DNA of 64,000 nt from Terrabacter sp. MAHUQ-38 (GTDB taxonomy: Bacteria; Actinomycetota; Actinomycetes; Actinomycetales; Dermatophilaceae): the NCBI RefSeq assembly GCF_014518425.1, contig NZ_JACVCU010000002.1, positions 1 to 64,000 of the forward strand, written 5' to 3'. Of this stretch, positions 24,622-33,285 are shown piece by piece; the stretch's first letter is position 1; each line of letters begins with the position of its first letter. Made by a program: the position numbers and the translations under genes. A model generated the notes under the pieces. That model was not told where the DNA came from. It saw only the letters and a program-made list of their open reading frames with translations, and did no database searches.

Positions 24622-26484
24622 ATGTCAGAACGCGTGACCATGCCGGCCCTGGGTGAGTCAGTCACCGAGGGGACCGTCACCCGCTGGCTGAAGAACGTCG
24701 GTGACCGCGTCGAGATCGATGAGCCACTGCTCGAGGTCTCGACGGACAAGGTCGACACCGAGATCCCCTCACCCGTGGCGGGCACGCTGCAGGAGATCCT
24801 CGCCCAGGAGGACGACACGGTGCCGGTCGGTGCCGACCTCGCCGTGATCGGCGACGGTGCCGCTCCGGCCGGTGGGGGCGAGGCTCCCGCCGCCGCCCAG
24901 GAGCAGCCGGCCCAGGCGCAGCAGGACCAGGCGCAGCAGGACCAGCAGGCAGCGCCGGCGCCCGAGGCCCCGAGCACCGAGCAGGAGCCGCAGCCCGCGA
25001 CGAGCGAGCCCGAGGCCGAGCAGGCCGAGCAGCCGCAGGCCGCCGCATCGACCGCCGGTGGCGGCGAGGGCCAGACGGTCACGATGCCGGCGCTCGGCGA
25101 GTCCGTCACCGAGGGCACGGTCACGCGGTGGCTCAAGGCCGAGGGCGACGAGGTCGCCGTCGACGAGCCGCTGCTCGAGGTCTCGACCGACAAGGTCGAC
25201 ACCGAGATCCCGTCCCCGGTCGCTGGCACGCTGACGAAGATCCTCGTCCAGGAGGACGACACCGTGCCGGTGGGGGCCGACCTCGCCATCGTCGGTGGCA
25301 GCGCCCCTGCCGCCCAGGCCCAGCCCGAGAAGGCCCCGGAGCCCGCACCCGCCGCCGAGCCGGAGAAGGCCCCCGAGGCCGCACCGGCGCCCCAGCAGGC
25401 GCAGGCCGAGGCGCCCGCACAGGAGCAGCCGGAGGCGACCCCGGAGGCCGCCGGCAAGCCCGCGGACGCCGAGCGTCCGCCCGCCCAGCAGTCGCCCGAG
25501 GCCGCGGAGCCGGCCCAGCCGGAGCCCGCGTCCGCGCCCTCGCGCGATGACGCCGCCTCGTACGTGACGCCGCTCGTGCGCAAGCTCGCGTCCCAGCACG
25601 GCGTCGACCTGGGCTCGGTAGCGGGCACCGGGGTCGGCGGCCGCATCCGCAAGCAGGACGTCCTCGACGCGGCCGAGGCCGCCAAGGTCCCGGCCGAGCC
25701 CGCGGCACCGGCTCAGCCCGCTGCCGCGGCTACGGCAGCCAGCGCGCCGAGCGCCCCTGCCACGGCGGAGGTGTCGCCCAAGCGCGGCACGCGCGAGAAG
25801 ATGAGCCGTCTGCGCAAGGTCATCGCCACGCGCATGGTCGAGTCGCTCCAGGTGTCGGCTCAGCTGACGACCGTCGTCGAGGTCGACCTGACGAAGGTCG
25901 CCCGCCTCCGCGCCAGGGTCAAGGGCGACTTCGAGGCACGCGAGGGCACGAAGCTCAGCTTCCTGCCGTTCATCGCGCTCGCCGCGACGGAGGCCCTGAA
26001 GGCGCACCCGATGGTCAACGCGAGCGTCGAGGGCGACGAGATCGTCTACCACGGCAGCGAGAACCTCTCGATCGCCGTGGACACCGAGAAGGGCCTCATC
26101 GTCCCGGTCGTGAAGAACGCCGGCGACCTCAACATCGCCGGGCTCGCCCGCGCCATCGCCGACGTGGCGGCGCGCACGCGCAGCAACAAGATCACGCCCG
26201 ACGACCTCGCCGGTGGCACGTTCACCATCACCAACACCGGCAGCCGCGGTGCGCTCTTCGACACCCCGATCATCAACCAGCCGCAGGTCGCCATCCTCGG
26301 CACCGGCGCGATCGTCAAGCGTCCTGTCGTCGTCACCGACTCCGACGGCGGCGAGACCATCGCGGTCCGCTCGATGATGTACCTCGCGCTGTCGTACGAC
26401 CACCGCATCGTCGACGGGGCCGACGCCGCTCGGTTCCTGGGCACGATGAAGACCCGGCTCGAGGAGGGCCGCTTCGAGGCCTGA
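24622..26484 (+). CDS. sucB: Dihydrolipoamide acyltransferase E2 with two lipoyl domains (SucB/DlaT type)
   Basis: A 620-residue E2 core of a 2-oxoacid dehydrogenase. Two lipoyl domains carry the lipoylation lysines Lys43 and Lys191 in [11 protein letters not shown]. The domains are nearly identical, pointing to internal duplication. Ala/Pro/Glu/Gln linkers follow each, then an E3-binding domain from about residue 314 ([10 protein letters not shown]), then the catalytic domain with His594 in [10 protein letters not shown]. In actinobacteria one such E2 serves both pyruvate and 2-oxoglutarate dehydrogenases, so SucB versus DlaT naming is not decisive. GAGGAG precedes the ATG. lipB and lipA, which make the cofactor, lie downstream. 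Confidence 0.94.
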   Translation: MSERVTMPALGESVTEGTVTRWLKNVGDRVEIDEPLLEVSTDKVDTEIPSPVAGTLQEILAQEDDTVPVGADLAVIGDGAAPAGGGEAPAAAQEQPAQAQQDQAQQDQQAAPAPEAPSTEQEPQPATSEPEAEQAEQPQAAASTAGGGEGQTVTMPALGESVTEGTVTRWLKAEGDEVAVDEPLLEVSTDKVDTEIPSPVAGTLTKILVQEDDTVPVGADLAIVGGSAPAAQAQPEKAPEPAPAAEPEKAPEAAPAPQQAQAEAPAQEQPEATPEAAGKPADAERPPAQQSPEAAEPAQPEPASAPSRDDAASYVTPLVRKLASQHGVDLGSVAGTGVGGRIRKQDVLDAAEAAKVPAEPAAPAQPAAAATAASAPSAPATAEVSPKRGTREKMSRLRKVIATRMVESLQVSAQLTTVVEVDLTKVARLRARVKGDFEAREGTKLSFLPFIALAATEALKAHPMVNASVEGDEIVYHGSENLSIAVDTEKGLIVPVVKNAGDLNIAGLARAIADVAARTRSNKITPDDLAGGTFTITNTGSRGALFDTPIINQPQVAILGTGAIVKRPVVVTDSDGGETIAVRSMMYLALSYDHRIVDGADAARFLGTMKTRLEEGRFEA

Positions 26485-26508
26485 CGTCTCTGGCGTCAGG
26501 ACCAGACC

Positions 26509-27417
26509 ATGACGAAGCGCGTCGCCATCACCGGCTCGTCCGGCCTGATCGGCGGCGCGCTTCGTCGTCGCCTTCTCGAGCGCGGTGACGAGGTGGTGCG
26601 CCTCGTGCGCCGCCCACCATCGGCTCCGGACGAGATCCATTGGGACCCCTCACGGGGCCGGCTCGCCCCGGAAGCCCTTGACGGGGTCGACGGCGTCGTC
26701 AACCTCGCCGGCATCGGTATCGGCGACCGCCGCTGGAACGCCGAGCACAAGCGCGAGGTCGAACGCTCACGCACGGACGCCACGGGCACGATCGCCCAGG
26801 CTCTCGCCGCACACCACGAGCGCACCGGGGCCGCCATCCGCCTCGTGAACGCCTCGGCAGTCGGCTACTACGGCGACCGCGGAGACGAGGTCCTCACCGA
26901 GAGCAGCTCTCCCGGCCAGGACTTTCTCGCCGGCGTCGTCGGTCGCTGGGAAGGGGCGGCCCAGCCCGCGGTCGACGCCGGTGTCCCCGTCGCCTTCACC
27001 CGCAGCGGTCTCGTGATGGCCCCCGACGGCGGTGCGTTCCAGCCGATCCTCCTGCTCGGGCGGCTCGGGCTCGGCGGGCCGATGGGCACGGGCCGCGAGT
27101 GGTGGCCCTGGATCACGCTCGCCGACGAGACCCGCGCCATCATCCACCTGCTCGACCACAGCGAGCTCGTCGGCCCGTTCAACCTCGCCGCACCGGAGGC
27201 CTCACGACAGAAGGAGATCGCCGCGACGATCGGCCGGGTGCTGTCGCGTCCGGCAGTCCTGCCGGCACCGCGCGTCGCGCTGCGAGCGGTTATCGGTGAG
27301 TTCGCCGACTACGTGCTCGCGAGCCAGAGGGTCGAGCCGGCAGGTCTCCTCGCCTCGGGCTTCACGTTCGAACACCCTGGCCTCGAGGGCGCCGTCAGGT
27401 GGCTGGTGCGTCGCTGA
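26509..27417 (+). CDS. TIGR01777-family epimerase (YfcH-like)
   Basis: A 302-residue extended SDR protein. NAD(P)-binding ITGSSGLIGGALRRRL begins the chain; DGVVNLAGIGIGDRRW, NASAVGYYGDRGDEVLTE (the family active-site region with Tyr) and RSGLVMAPDGGAFQP follow, and the C-terminal FEHPGLEGAVRWL is diagnostic of TIGR01777. Substrate unknown. It is 24 bp after sucB and likely co-transcribed; its 3' end overlaps the convergent kinase gene by 23 bp. The same family follows dlaT in mycobacteria (Rv2216). Confidence 0.9.
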   Translation: MTKRVAITGSSGLIGGALRRRLLERGDEVVRLVRRPPSAPDEIHWDPSRGRLAPEALDGVDGVVNLAGIGIGDRRWNAEHKREVERSRTDATGTIAQALAAHHERTGAAIRLVNASAVGYYGDRGDEVLTESSSPGQDFLAGVVGRWEGAAQPAVDAGVPVAFTRSGLVMAPDGGAFQPILLLGRLGLGGPMGTGREWWPWITLADETRAIIHLLDHSELVGPFNLAAPEASRQKEIAATIGRVLSRPAVLPAPRVALRAVIGEFADYVLASQRVEPAGLLASGFTFEHPGLEGAVRWLVRR

Positions 27418-29026
27418 TCGACGCGATGCGCCACCCCCTGGCATCGCGCGCCAGCGAGAAGTCGAGCAGGCGCCCCGAGTCGGGCGGTCGAGCGACCCTG
27501 GTGCCATCGCTCCACACGACCGCGTATGCCGTCCAGTCGACGCGGGCGCGCAGCACCGCCTTCGTGGACGTGCCTGACACGAAGGCCGACTCGGCCACCT
27601 CGAGCCGCAGACCGGTCCACCGCACCTGTGACTCGACGAGTCTCGCGACGAGCGCCCGGTCGCTTGCCGCGCTCGGCGACCGCGGTGCGTGGACGTCGTC
27701 GAGCGCCGAGGCGTCCCGGGCGACGAGGACCGCGCAACGCCGGTCGCTGAGCACCTGGAGAATCTCCTCCGGATGGGCCGACGGACTGGCAGGGTCGCGG
27801 AGCAGCCGGTCGACAGGCCCCGGCTCCGCCGTCGACCTGTGGGTCGGGATGCGCGCCGTCGGTGCGGCGGCCCTGCCGGGTGTGACCGGCCGGCTCGTCG
27901 ACGGCTGCTCCAAGCCCGCGGGTGGTCCGTCAGGGGCCCGTGCCGCCAGGGCCCAGCCGGCAGCCGCGAGCACCGGGATCGCGAAAAGCATTGCGGTTGC
28001 GAGCCGGCGGGGCCATCGGGACGGCCATCGGGAGGGCCATCGAAGTCGCCGGCCGCGCAGCCGCCCCAGCGTCCAGCCGCCCAGGCGCCGCCAGCCACGG
28101 CGCGGCACATGTGCCGGGCCAGGCACCTCGCGACTGGCCTGGGCGCGCAGGCGATGGGTCAGGGCCGAGGCCTCGTCCGCGCCGAGGACGACCTCGATGG
28201 GCTCGGCCGAGGCCGCCTCGTAGAAGCGCCGGGCGAGCTCGGCGGCGCTCGGCCGGCGTTCCGGCTCCGGGTCGATGCACGCGGCGACGACGTCGGCCAG
28301 CTCGGGCCCGACATGGCTGAGCACGGTCTCGGGATCGAGCCGCATCATCGTGTCGGGTGCTCCGTTGCCCGTCGCGCAGAACCACGCGACGGCGCCGAGC
28401 GCGTACACGTCCGCCGCCTCTCCCGGCTCGGACCCCAGCCGGACCTCGGGCGCGACGAAGCCGGATGTGCCATGGACGTCGCCCGGCTCGTGACCGGCGA
28501 CCCGCGCCGCCCCGAGGTCGAGCAGGACCGGACGGCCGGTGGCCGTCACCGTGATGTTGGACGGCGAGATGTCTCCGTGCAGGCCGCCGGCCGAGTGCAG
28601 GTGCGCGACGGCCTCGCAGACGGGTGTGAGCACGGTGACGACCTCACCGGGGCGCATGTGACCGCGGCTGCCGACCATGGCGCGCAGCACCGCGCCACGG
28701 ACGAGATCGAAGACGAGGGCATCACGTCCGTCGTCCAGGGGTACGACGGCGCGCAGGCGCACGAGATGGTCGTGCTGGACGGCCATCAGCACCTGCTGCT
28801 CGACGAGAGCCTGGCGGGCGTCGACGTCACCGCGGCACCGGTGCGGGATCTTGACCGCCACCCGTCGGCCGGTGGCATCCACCCCGGACCACACGACGGC
28901 GGAGCCGCCCCGTCCGAGGATGGTGTCGAGCCGGTGGCCGGGCACGTCGGGCCGCTCGACCACGTCGGATGTGCGGCTCTCGTCCACGCCGTCAGGGCCG
29001 TGCTTGCGGTGCTGCTCGTCGATCAC
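27395..29026 (-). CDS. Membrane Ser/Thr protein kinase, atypical HGD/DLG type
   Basis: A 543-residue kinase. The glycine loop is LGRGGSAVVW; the ATP lysine is Lys59 (VAVKIP); the catalytic loop reads LHGDISPSN with Asp152 (HGD rather than HRD); the metal motif is DLG (Asp170) rather than DFG; the activation segment ends GTSGFVAPEV. All chemically essential residues are kept, so activity is plausible. After the kinase domain comes a basic stretch with a WPSR repeat, one transmembrane helix around 345-362, and an extracellular C-terminal domain of about 150 residues with one Cys. GTG at 29026 is assumed. Convergent overlap with the epimerase gene. Confidence 0.8.
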   Translation of the reverse strand: MIDEQHRKHGPDGVDESRTSDVVERPDVPGHRLDTILGRGGSAVVWSGVDATGRRVAVKIPHRCRGDVDARQALVEQQVLMAVQHDHLVRLRAVVPLDDGRDALVFDLVRGAVLRAMVGSRGHMRPGEVVTVLTPVCEAVAHLHSAGGLHGDISPSNITVTATGRPVLLDLGAARVAGHEPGDVHGTSGFVAPEVRLGSEPGEAADVYALGAVAWFCATGNGAPDTMMRLDPETVLSHVGPELADVVAACIDPEPERRPSAAELARRFYEAASAEPIEVVLGADEASALTHRLRAQASREVPGPAHVPRRGWRRLGGWTLGRLRGRRLRWPSRWPSRWPRRLATAMLFAIPVLAAAGWALAARAPDGPPAGLEQPSTSRPVTPGRAAAPTARIPTHRSTAEPGPVDRLLRDPASPSAHPEEILQVLSDRRCAVLVARDASALDDVHAPRSPSAASDRALVARLVESQVRWTGLRLEVAESAFVSGTSTKAVLRARVDWTAYAVVWSDGTRVARPPDSGRLLDFSLARDARGWRIASISDAPAT

Positions 29027-29092
29027 CCGCCCATGAAACCAAGCGCCGTCCTGATCGCGGGCACGTCATCCACAGGCCCGGAGACCGACCGT

Positions 29093-30160
29093 TCAGGGGG
29101 TCTGTCCGGGGGTCACGACCTCGACGACGCGGCCGCCACGCGCGCTGGTCCGCGCCGCGTCGATGACGGCCAGCACATGGACGGCGTCGCGCGGGTCGAC
29201 GGGCATCGTCGCCTGCGGGTCCGAGCCAGCCAACGCCGCGGCGACGGCCCGGTAGAAGTCCGCCTGGTCGGCGTCGGTGACGACGGGCCCGGGCTCTCGC
29301 TCGTCGCCCCGCACGATCCAGCCCACGGCGTCGCCGTCGTTCTCGAACTCGGTGAACGAGCTGACCGAGTCGAACTGCCGCCCGATGACGAACGACCCGG
29401 TTGACCCGTTGACCCGGGCCCGGGGCCCGGGCGCGCCGTTGACCGAGCTCGACATCACATGGCTGACGACACCGGAGGTGTGGCGGCAGGCCAGGAAGGT
29501 GTCGTCCTCGGCGACGGTCGTCCGCGAGTCGACCTCGGCGTAGACCGACTCGACCTCGCCGTGGAGCAGCACGGCCTGGTCGACGAGGTGGCTCTGCAGA
29601 TCGAGGAGAAGGCCACCACCCTCGACGGCCGACGCCTGCTCACGCCAGCGCCGCCTCGGCTCTGGACGCCAACGGTCCCACCGGTACTCGGCCCGCCAGA
29701 TCTCCCCGACGAGCCCTTCGTCGCGCACGGTGCGCAGTGCGGCGAGCTCGGGGTCGAAGCGGCGGTTGTTGAAGACGGTGAGCGGCACGCCGTGGTGGGC
29801 GGCCTGGTCGACGACGTCGAGCGCCTGGCTCGCGTCGACCGCCAGCGGCTTGTCGACGACGATCGGGAGGCCTGCCCCGATGACCTGCTCGGCCTGCTCG
29901 GCATGCACGCCGCTGGGCGACGCGAGCACGACGAGGTCGAGGCCGTCGACCGCGAGCAGCGCCTCGAGATCGGGCACGACCTCGGTGCCGGGCAGGTCGG
30001 CGCGCACCTCGTCGGCGCGGGTCGCGTTCGACGTCGAGACGACGGCCACGGTGAGCCCGGCACGCACGATGAGCGGCGCGTGGATGCCGCGGCCGGCGGA
30101 GCCGTAGCCGACGAGGCCGACGCGCAGGGGGGTGGACGGGGACGGCTCGGCAGACGGCAT
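29093..30160 (-). CDS. Gfo/Idh/MocA family oxidoreductase
   Basis: A 355-residue NAD(P)-dependent sugar or cyclitol dehydrogenase. The cofactor motif is VGLVGYGSAGRGIHAP; VVDKPLAVDASQA carries the catalytic-site Lys in the EKP-type motif (DKP here); GGGLLLDLQSHLVDQAV fits the second domain. Substrate not inferable. The ATG at 30160 is chosen because TACGAT lies 6 nt upstream. It is divergent from lipB with only 36 bp between start codons, so both promoters are packed in that gap. Confidence 0.88.
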   Translation of the reverse strand: MPSAEPSPSTPLRVGLVGYGSAGRGIHAPLIVRAGLTVAVVSTSNATRADEVRADLPGTEVVPDLEALLAVDGLDLVVLASPSGVHAEQAEQVIGAGLPIVVDKPLAVDASQALDVVDQAAHHGVPLTVFNNRRFDPELAALRTVRDEGLVGEIWRAEYRWDRWRPEPRRRWREQASAVEGGGLLLDLQSHLVDQAVLLHGEVESVYAEVDSRTTVAEDDTFLACRHTSGVVSHVMSSSVNGAPGPRARVNGSTGSFVIGRQFDSVSSFTEFENDGDAVGWIVRGDEREPGPVVTDADQADFYRAVAAALAGSDPQATMPVDPRDAVHVLAVIDAARTSARGGRVVEVVTPGQTP

Positions 30161-30166
30161 TCCGGC

Positions 30167-30172
30167 ATCGTA
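30167..30172 (-). promoter_or_regulatory. -10 box of Gfo/Idh/MocA gene, leaderless
   Basis: TACGAT on the minus strand, 6 nt before the ATG. The flanking GGCATACGAT is identical to the nadA -10 region. Confidence 0.6.
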
Positions 30173-30184
30173 TGCCGCCCGGCG

Positions 30185-30190
30185 TAGGGT
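30185..30190 (+). promoter_or_regulatory. -10 box of lipB, leaderless
   Basis: TAGGGT, 6 nt before the lipB ATG. The divergent -10 box of the oxidoreductase gene lies only 12 bp away. Confidence 0.6.
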
Positions 30191-30196
30191 GGCCGC

Positions 30197-30856
30197 ATGC
30201 GCTTCGTGCACCTCGGCCTCGACCCCGACTTCGTCGACTACGAGCGGGCGTGGCAGGTCCAGCGCGACACCCACGCGAAGGTCGTCGCCGGCGAGGAGCC
30301 CGACACCGTCTACCTGCTCGAGCACCGAGCCGTCTACACGGCGGGCAAGCGCACCGAGCCCCAGGAACGGCCGAACGACGGCACGCCGGTCATCGACGTC
30401 GACCGCGGCGGCAAGATCACGTGGCACGGGCCGGGTCAGATCACGGGCTACCCGATCGTCCGGCTCCCCGCCCCGATCGACGTCGTCGGTTACGTGCGGC
30501 ACATCGAGGAGATGATGATCCGCGTGTGTGCCGACTTCGGCGTGGAGGCCGGCCGCGTCCAGGGCGAGAGCGGCACATGGATCGCCGCCGACGACCGGGG
30601 CCCGCGACGCAAGATCGGGGCCATCGGCATCCGCGTGAGCCGGCAGGTCGCGATGCACGGCTTCGCGTTCAACGCCAACCCGGACCTCTCGTGGGGCGAC
30701 GTCATCATCCCGTGCGGCATCCTCGATGCCGGCGTCACCTCGCTCTCCTTCGAACTTGGCCGCGACGTCCCCGTCACCGAGGTCCTCCCCCACGTCGAGA
30801 AGCACCTGGCCGACATCCTGCCGACGCTCCAACCCAACCGCCGCGTCCTCGCCTGA
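30197..30856 (+). CDS. lipB: Octanoyl-[acyl carrier protein]:protein N-octanoyltransferase
   Basis: Moves octanoate from acyl carrier protein to lipoyl-domain lysines, the first step of lipoate assembly. The 219-residue chain has [12 protein letters not shown], the motif [14 protein letters not shown], catalytic Lys139 in [13 protein letters not shown], and the acyl-thioester Cys173 in [15 protein letters not shown]. Starts at ATG 30197 directly after a -10 box. Substrates are the two lipoyl domains of SucB encoded 4 kb upstream; lipA, the next enzyme, is 2.4 kb downstream with an ABC exporter and a decayed sigma-factor locus between. Confidence 0.96.
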   Translation: MRFVHLGLDPDFVDYERAWQVQRDTHAKVVAGEEPDTVYLLEHRAVYTAGKRTEPQERPNDGTPVIDVDRGGKITWHGPGQITGYPIVRLPAPIDVVGYVRHIEEMMIRVCADFGVEAGRVQGESGTWIAADDRGPRRKIGAIGIRVSRQVAMHGFAFNANPDLSWGDVIIPCGILDAGVTSLSFELGRDVPVTEVLPHVEKHLADILPTLQPNRRVLA

Positions 30857-30910
30857 CCCTGCTCCACCCCCTAGGGTGTCGAACACACACCGGTCGAACC
30901 AGGGGGATCG

Positions 30911-31873
30911 ATGGACGTCGCCGTCCGCACCACCAACCTACGCAAGACGTACGTGAGCAGAGGCTCGCGCCGGGTCGCGGTCCAGGGCCTGTCCATGGCC
31001 GTGCCACACGGCGGGGTCCACGGGTTCCTGGGCCCGAACGGCTCGGGCAAGACGACGACGATCCGGATGCTGCTGGGTCTCGTCCGCCCCGACTCAGGCA
31101 CCGCCGAGCTCTTCGGTGAGGCGGTACCCCGCCGCCTCCCCCAGGTCATGGACCGGGTGGGCGCCATCGTCGAGTCCCCGAAGTTCTTCCCGGCCTTCTC
31201 CGCGCGCCAGAACCTCGTGCTGCTCGCGGGCGCCATCGGCACGCCGCGCCACCGCGTCGACGAGGTGCTCGAGGCCACGCACCTCGCGGACCGGGGGCGT
31301 GACCGGTATGCCGGGTTCTCCCTCGGCATGAAGCAGCGCCTCGCGATCGCAGCCACGCTCCTAAAAGACCCGGACCTGCTGATCTTCGACGAGCCCACCA
31401 ACGGTCTCGACCCTGCAGGCATCCGCGAGGTGCGTGACACCATGAGATCGCTTGGCGCACAAGGCAAGACGGTGCTCGTCAGCTCTCACATCCTTGCCGA
31501 GGTCGAGCAGGTCGCCGACACGGTCTCGATCATCGGGCAGGGGGCGCTGCTGGCCGAGGGCGCCGTGAGCGACATCCTCGGCGGGTCCGGCGTCGCGCAG
31601 GTCCGCGTCGGGGTCGCGGCACCCGACCGCGCCGAGCAGGTGCTCCGCGACGCAGGTTTCACCCCCACCCGCGACGGCCAGTACCTCGTCGTCGGCGTCG
31701 AGGACCCGTCCGCCGTGACGCGAGCGCTCGCCGGCCACGGCCTCTACGTGAGCGAGCTCGTCCCGATCCGCCCAGACCTCGAGTCGGCGTTCCTCGCGCT
31801 GACGGCCGACCAAGGTCTCGGGAGCGATGCCGACCGAGCCGCCGGTGGCCGGACGACAGGCGGTGCGGCATGA
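30911..31873 (+). CDS. ABC transporter ATP-binding protein (ABC-2 exporter type)
   Basis: A 320-residue ATPase of the multidrug/antibiotic-export type. Walker A GPNGSGKTT, signature region FSLGMKQRL (LGM in place of SGG, usual for this subgroup), Walker B LLIFDEPTNGLDP, and a C-terminal extension of about 90 residues. A GGGGGA Shine-Dalgarno precedes ATG 30911, and TAGGGT near 30871 may be its -10 box. ATGA overlap with the permease gene downstream. Exported substrate unknown. Confidence 0.9.
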   Translation: MDVAVRTTNLRKTYVSRGSRRVAVQGLSMAVPHGGVHGFLGPNGSGKTTTIRMLLGLVRPDSGTAELFGEAVPRRLPQVMDRVGAIVESPKFFPAFSARQNLVLLAGAIGTPRHRVDEVLEATHLADRGRDRYAGFSLGMKQRLAIAATLLKDPDLLIFDEPTNGLDPAGIREVRDTMRSLGAQGKTVLVSSHILAEVEQVADTVSIIGQGALLAEGAVSDILGGSGVAQVRVGVAAPDRAEQVLRDAGFTPTRDGQYLVVGVEDPSAVTRALAGHGLYVSELVPIRPDLESAFLALTADQGLGSDADRAAGGRTTGGAA

Positions 31874-32919
31874 GCGAGACGCTCGTCAGCAGGGAGTCCC
31901 GGCCGCGCAGTGAGCTGCGGCCGTCGGGCACGTCCTTCGCCGGCCTCGTAGGCGTGGAGGTGCGTCGCCTCTGGTGGCGCCGCCTCACGAAGGCCGTCGT
32001 CGTGGCCGTCGTGCTCTTCACCGGCGCCACCATCTACAACGCGTACAACGCCAGCTCGCCCGAGCGTCTCGCCCAGCAGCTCGACGAGTACCGCACCATG
32101 CAGGAGCAGCTACCCCGCATGGTCGAGGACTGCCGCAAGCAGCAGGCGATGGAGCGGGATCGCAGCGGGGACCCGACGATCGACTTCGGGTGCGACCAGC
32201 AGGGCCAGGCTCCGACGCTGGAGCAGATGGGGCTCTCGCTGCCCGTCGCGGACTCGATGACCGCGGAGATCGCCAAGGTCAGCGCCCTCCTGTTCGCCTT
32301 TCTCGCTCTCCTGCTCGCGGCGAGCTTCGTCGGGGCGGAGTTCTCGACCGGCTCGATGGGCACGTGGCTCACCTTCCAGCCGCGCCGGGTCCGCGTCGCC
32401 ACGAGCAAGCTCGCCGCCGCGGCGTTGGGCGGCGCGGTCCTCGCCGTTCTGGGGCTGGTGCTGACCAACCTCGGTGCGCGGATGATCGCGGTGGTCAACC
32501 GACCGGGGGCCGGGCTCCAGCTGCCCGACCCTCCCGCGATCGGCGAGCCGTTGGCGGTACTGGGCCTGCGCGTCGTCGCGCTCACGCTCGGCGCCGGGCT
32601 GGTCGGCGCTGCCCTCGGGCTTCTGCTGCGGCACACCGCCGCGATCATCGGCGTCGTGCTCGGGTTCGCCGTGGTCATCGAGGGAATCGTCGTCCAGGCG
32701 TTCTTCGAGGGCCGGCTACAGCAGTGGTCCGTCCTCAAGAACATGGAGGCGTTCGTGGAGAAGGGCACGACGTACTTCGCCGAGACCTGCACCGACTCAG
32801 GCTGCGACTACGCATCGCACACGATCACGTACACCCACGGCTGGGTGTACCTGCTCAGCCTCGTCCTCGTCATCGTGGCGGCCGGCGTCGTCTCCTTCCG
32901 TCAGCGCGACGTCACCTGA
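31870..32919 (+). CDS. ABC-2 type permease
   Basis: A 349-residue membrane protein with about six helices. One follows the N-terminal cytoplasmic segment (AVVVAVVLFTGATIYNAY); then comes an extracytoplasmic loop with three cysteines (EDC, FGC and, near the C-terminus, the TCTDSGCDY cluster), and helices at LLFAFLALLLAASF onward. SFVGAEFSTGSMGTWL is the characteristic ABC-2 segment. It overlaps the ATPase gene (ATGA) and forms the channel of that exporter. The paired extracellular cysteines could form disulfides. Confidence 0.85.
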   Translation: MSETLVSRESRPRSELRPSGTSFAGLVGVEVRRLWWRRLTKAVVVAVVLFTGATIYNAYNASSPERLAQQLDEYRTMQEQLPRMVEDCRKQQAMERDRSGDPTIDFGCDQQGQAPTLEQMGLSLPVADSMTAEIAKVSALLFAFLALLLAASFVGAEFSTGSMGTWLTFQPRRVRVATSKLAAAALGGAVLAVLGLVLTNLGARMIAVVNRPGAGLQLPDPPAIGEPLAVLGLRVVALTLGAGLVGAALGLLLRHTAAIIGVVLGFAVVIEGIVVQAFFEGRLQQWSVLKNMEAFVEKGTTYFAETCTDSGCDYASHTITYTHGWVYLLSLVLVIVAAGVVSFRQRDVT

Positions 32920-32921
32920 CC

Positions 32922-32950
32922 TGTCGATCCGCGCCGGGGTCGTTCGTCGT
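32922..32950 (+). promoter_or_regulatory. Promoter-like element resembling ECF42 sigma targets
   Basis: TGTCGA (32922-32927), a 17-nt spacer and CGTCGT (32945-32950) match my recollection of ECF42 promoters (TGTCGA/CGTC). GAAGGAG and ATG follow at 32980-32996, as expected for an ECF42-controlled DGPF/YCII gene, but the gene body is missing. Confidence 0.45.
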
Positions 32951-32992
32951 ATGTGTGGTCGGACGAGCCGGCCACGAACGAAGGAGTGATGA

Positions 32993-33196
32993 CATGTCGC
33001 CGATCCCGCCGTCGCCACCTACCCATACCCCTACCTCAGCGCGGCCCGTGCCGACTTCCTCCGCCGGCTCGCGGCCTGGGGCGATGCGGCCCTGGCCTAC
33101 GAGGAGGCCGTTGCGCTCGCCGGCAACGAGGTCGAGCGCGCCTTCCTGCTCGGCCGTCTCGAGGAGGTCCGCGCCCGCCAGGGGCGGTGGGCGTGA
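32993..33196 (+). pseudogene. Remnant of an ECF sigma factor C-terminus (ECF42-like, DUF6596 type)
   Basis: The frame from 33002 to the TGA at 33194-33196 encodes 64 residues, with [33 protein letters not shown] and [10 protein letters not shown]. This matches the TPR-like C-terminal tail of ECF42-type sigma factors, as in their usual ending AERAFLxRRLxEV. There is no sigma2/sigma4 region and no start codon in this frame; TGA closes it at 32990. The good ribosome binding site and ATG at 32994 are in another frame that gives a nonsense proline-rich peptide. I read it as a DGPF-sigma operon reduced by one large deletion to its promoter/start and its last 64 codons. Confidence 0.6.
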
Positions 33197-33285
33197 GGCC
33201 ACGGGGCGGCATACGGGCGTGGTCGGTGGCGTTGTCACGGAGGCGTAACCTGTCCGGAGCAGCAAATCCCGACCAAGGAGCCCCT

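Noticed and set aside
23205-26640. Two long minus-strand ORFs antisense to lpdA and sucB
   Set aside because: Low-complexity Ser/Gly/Ala- or Arg/Gly-rich products mirroring the sense reading frames of well-defined genes.
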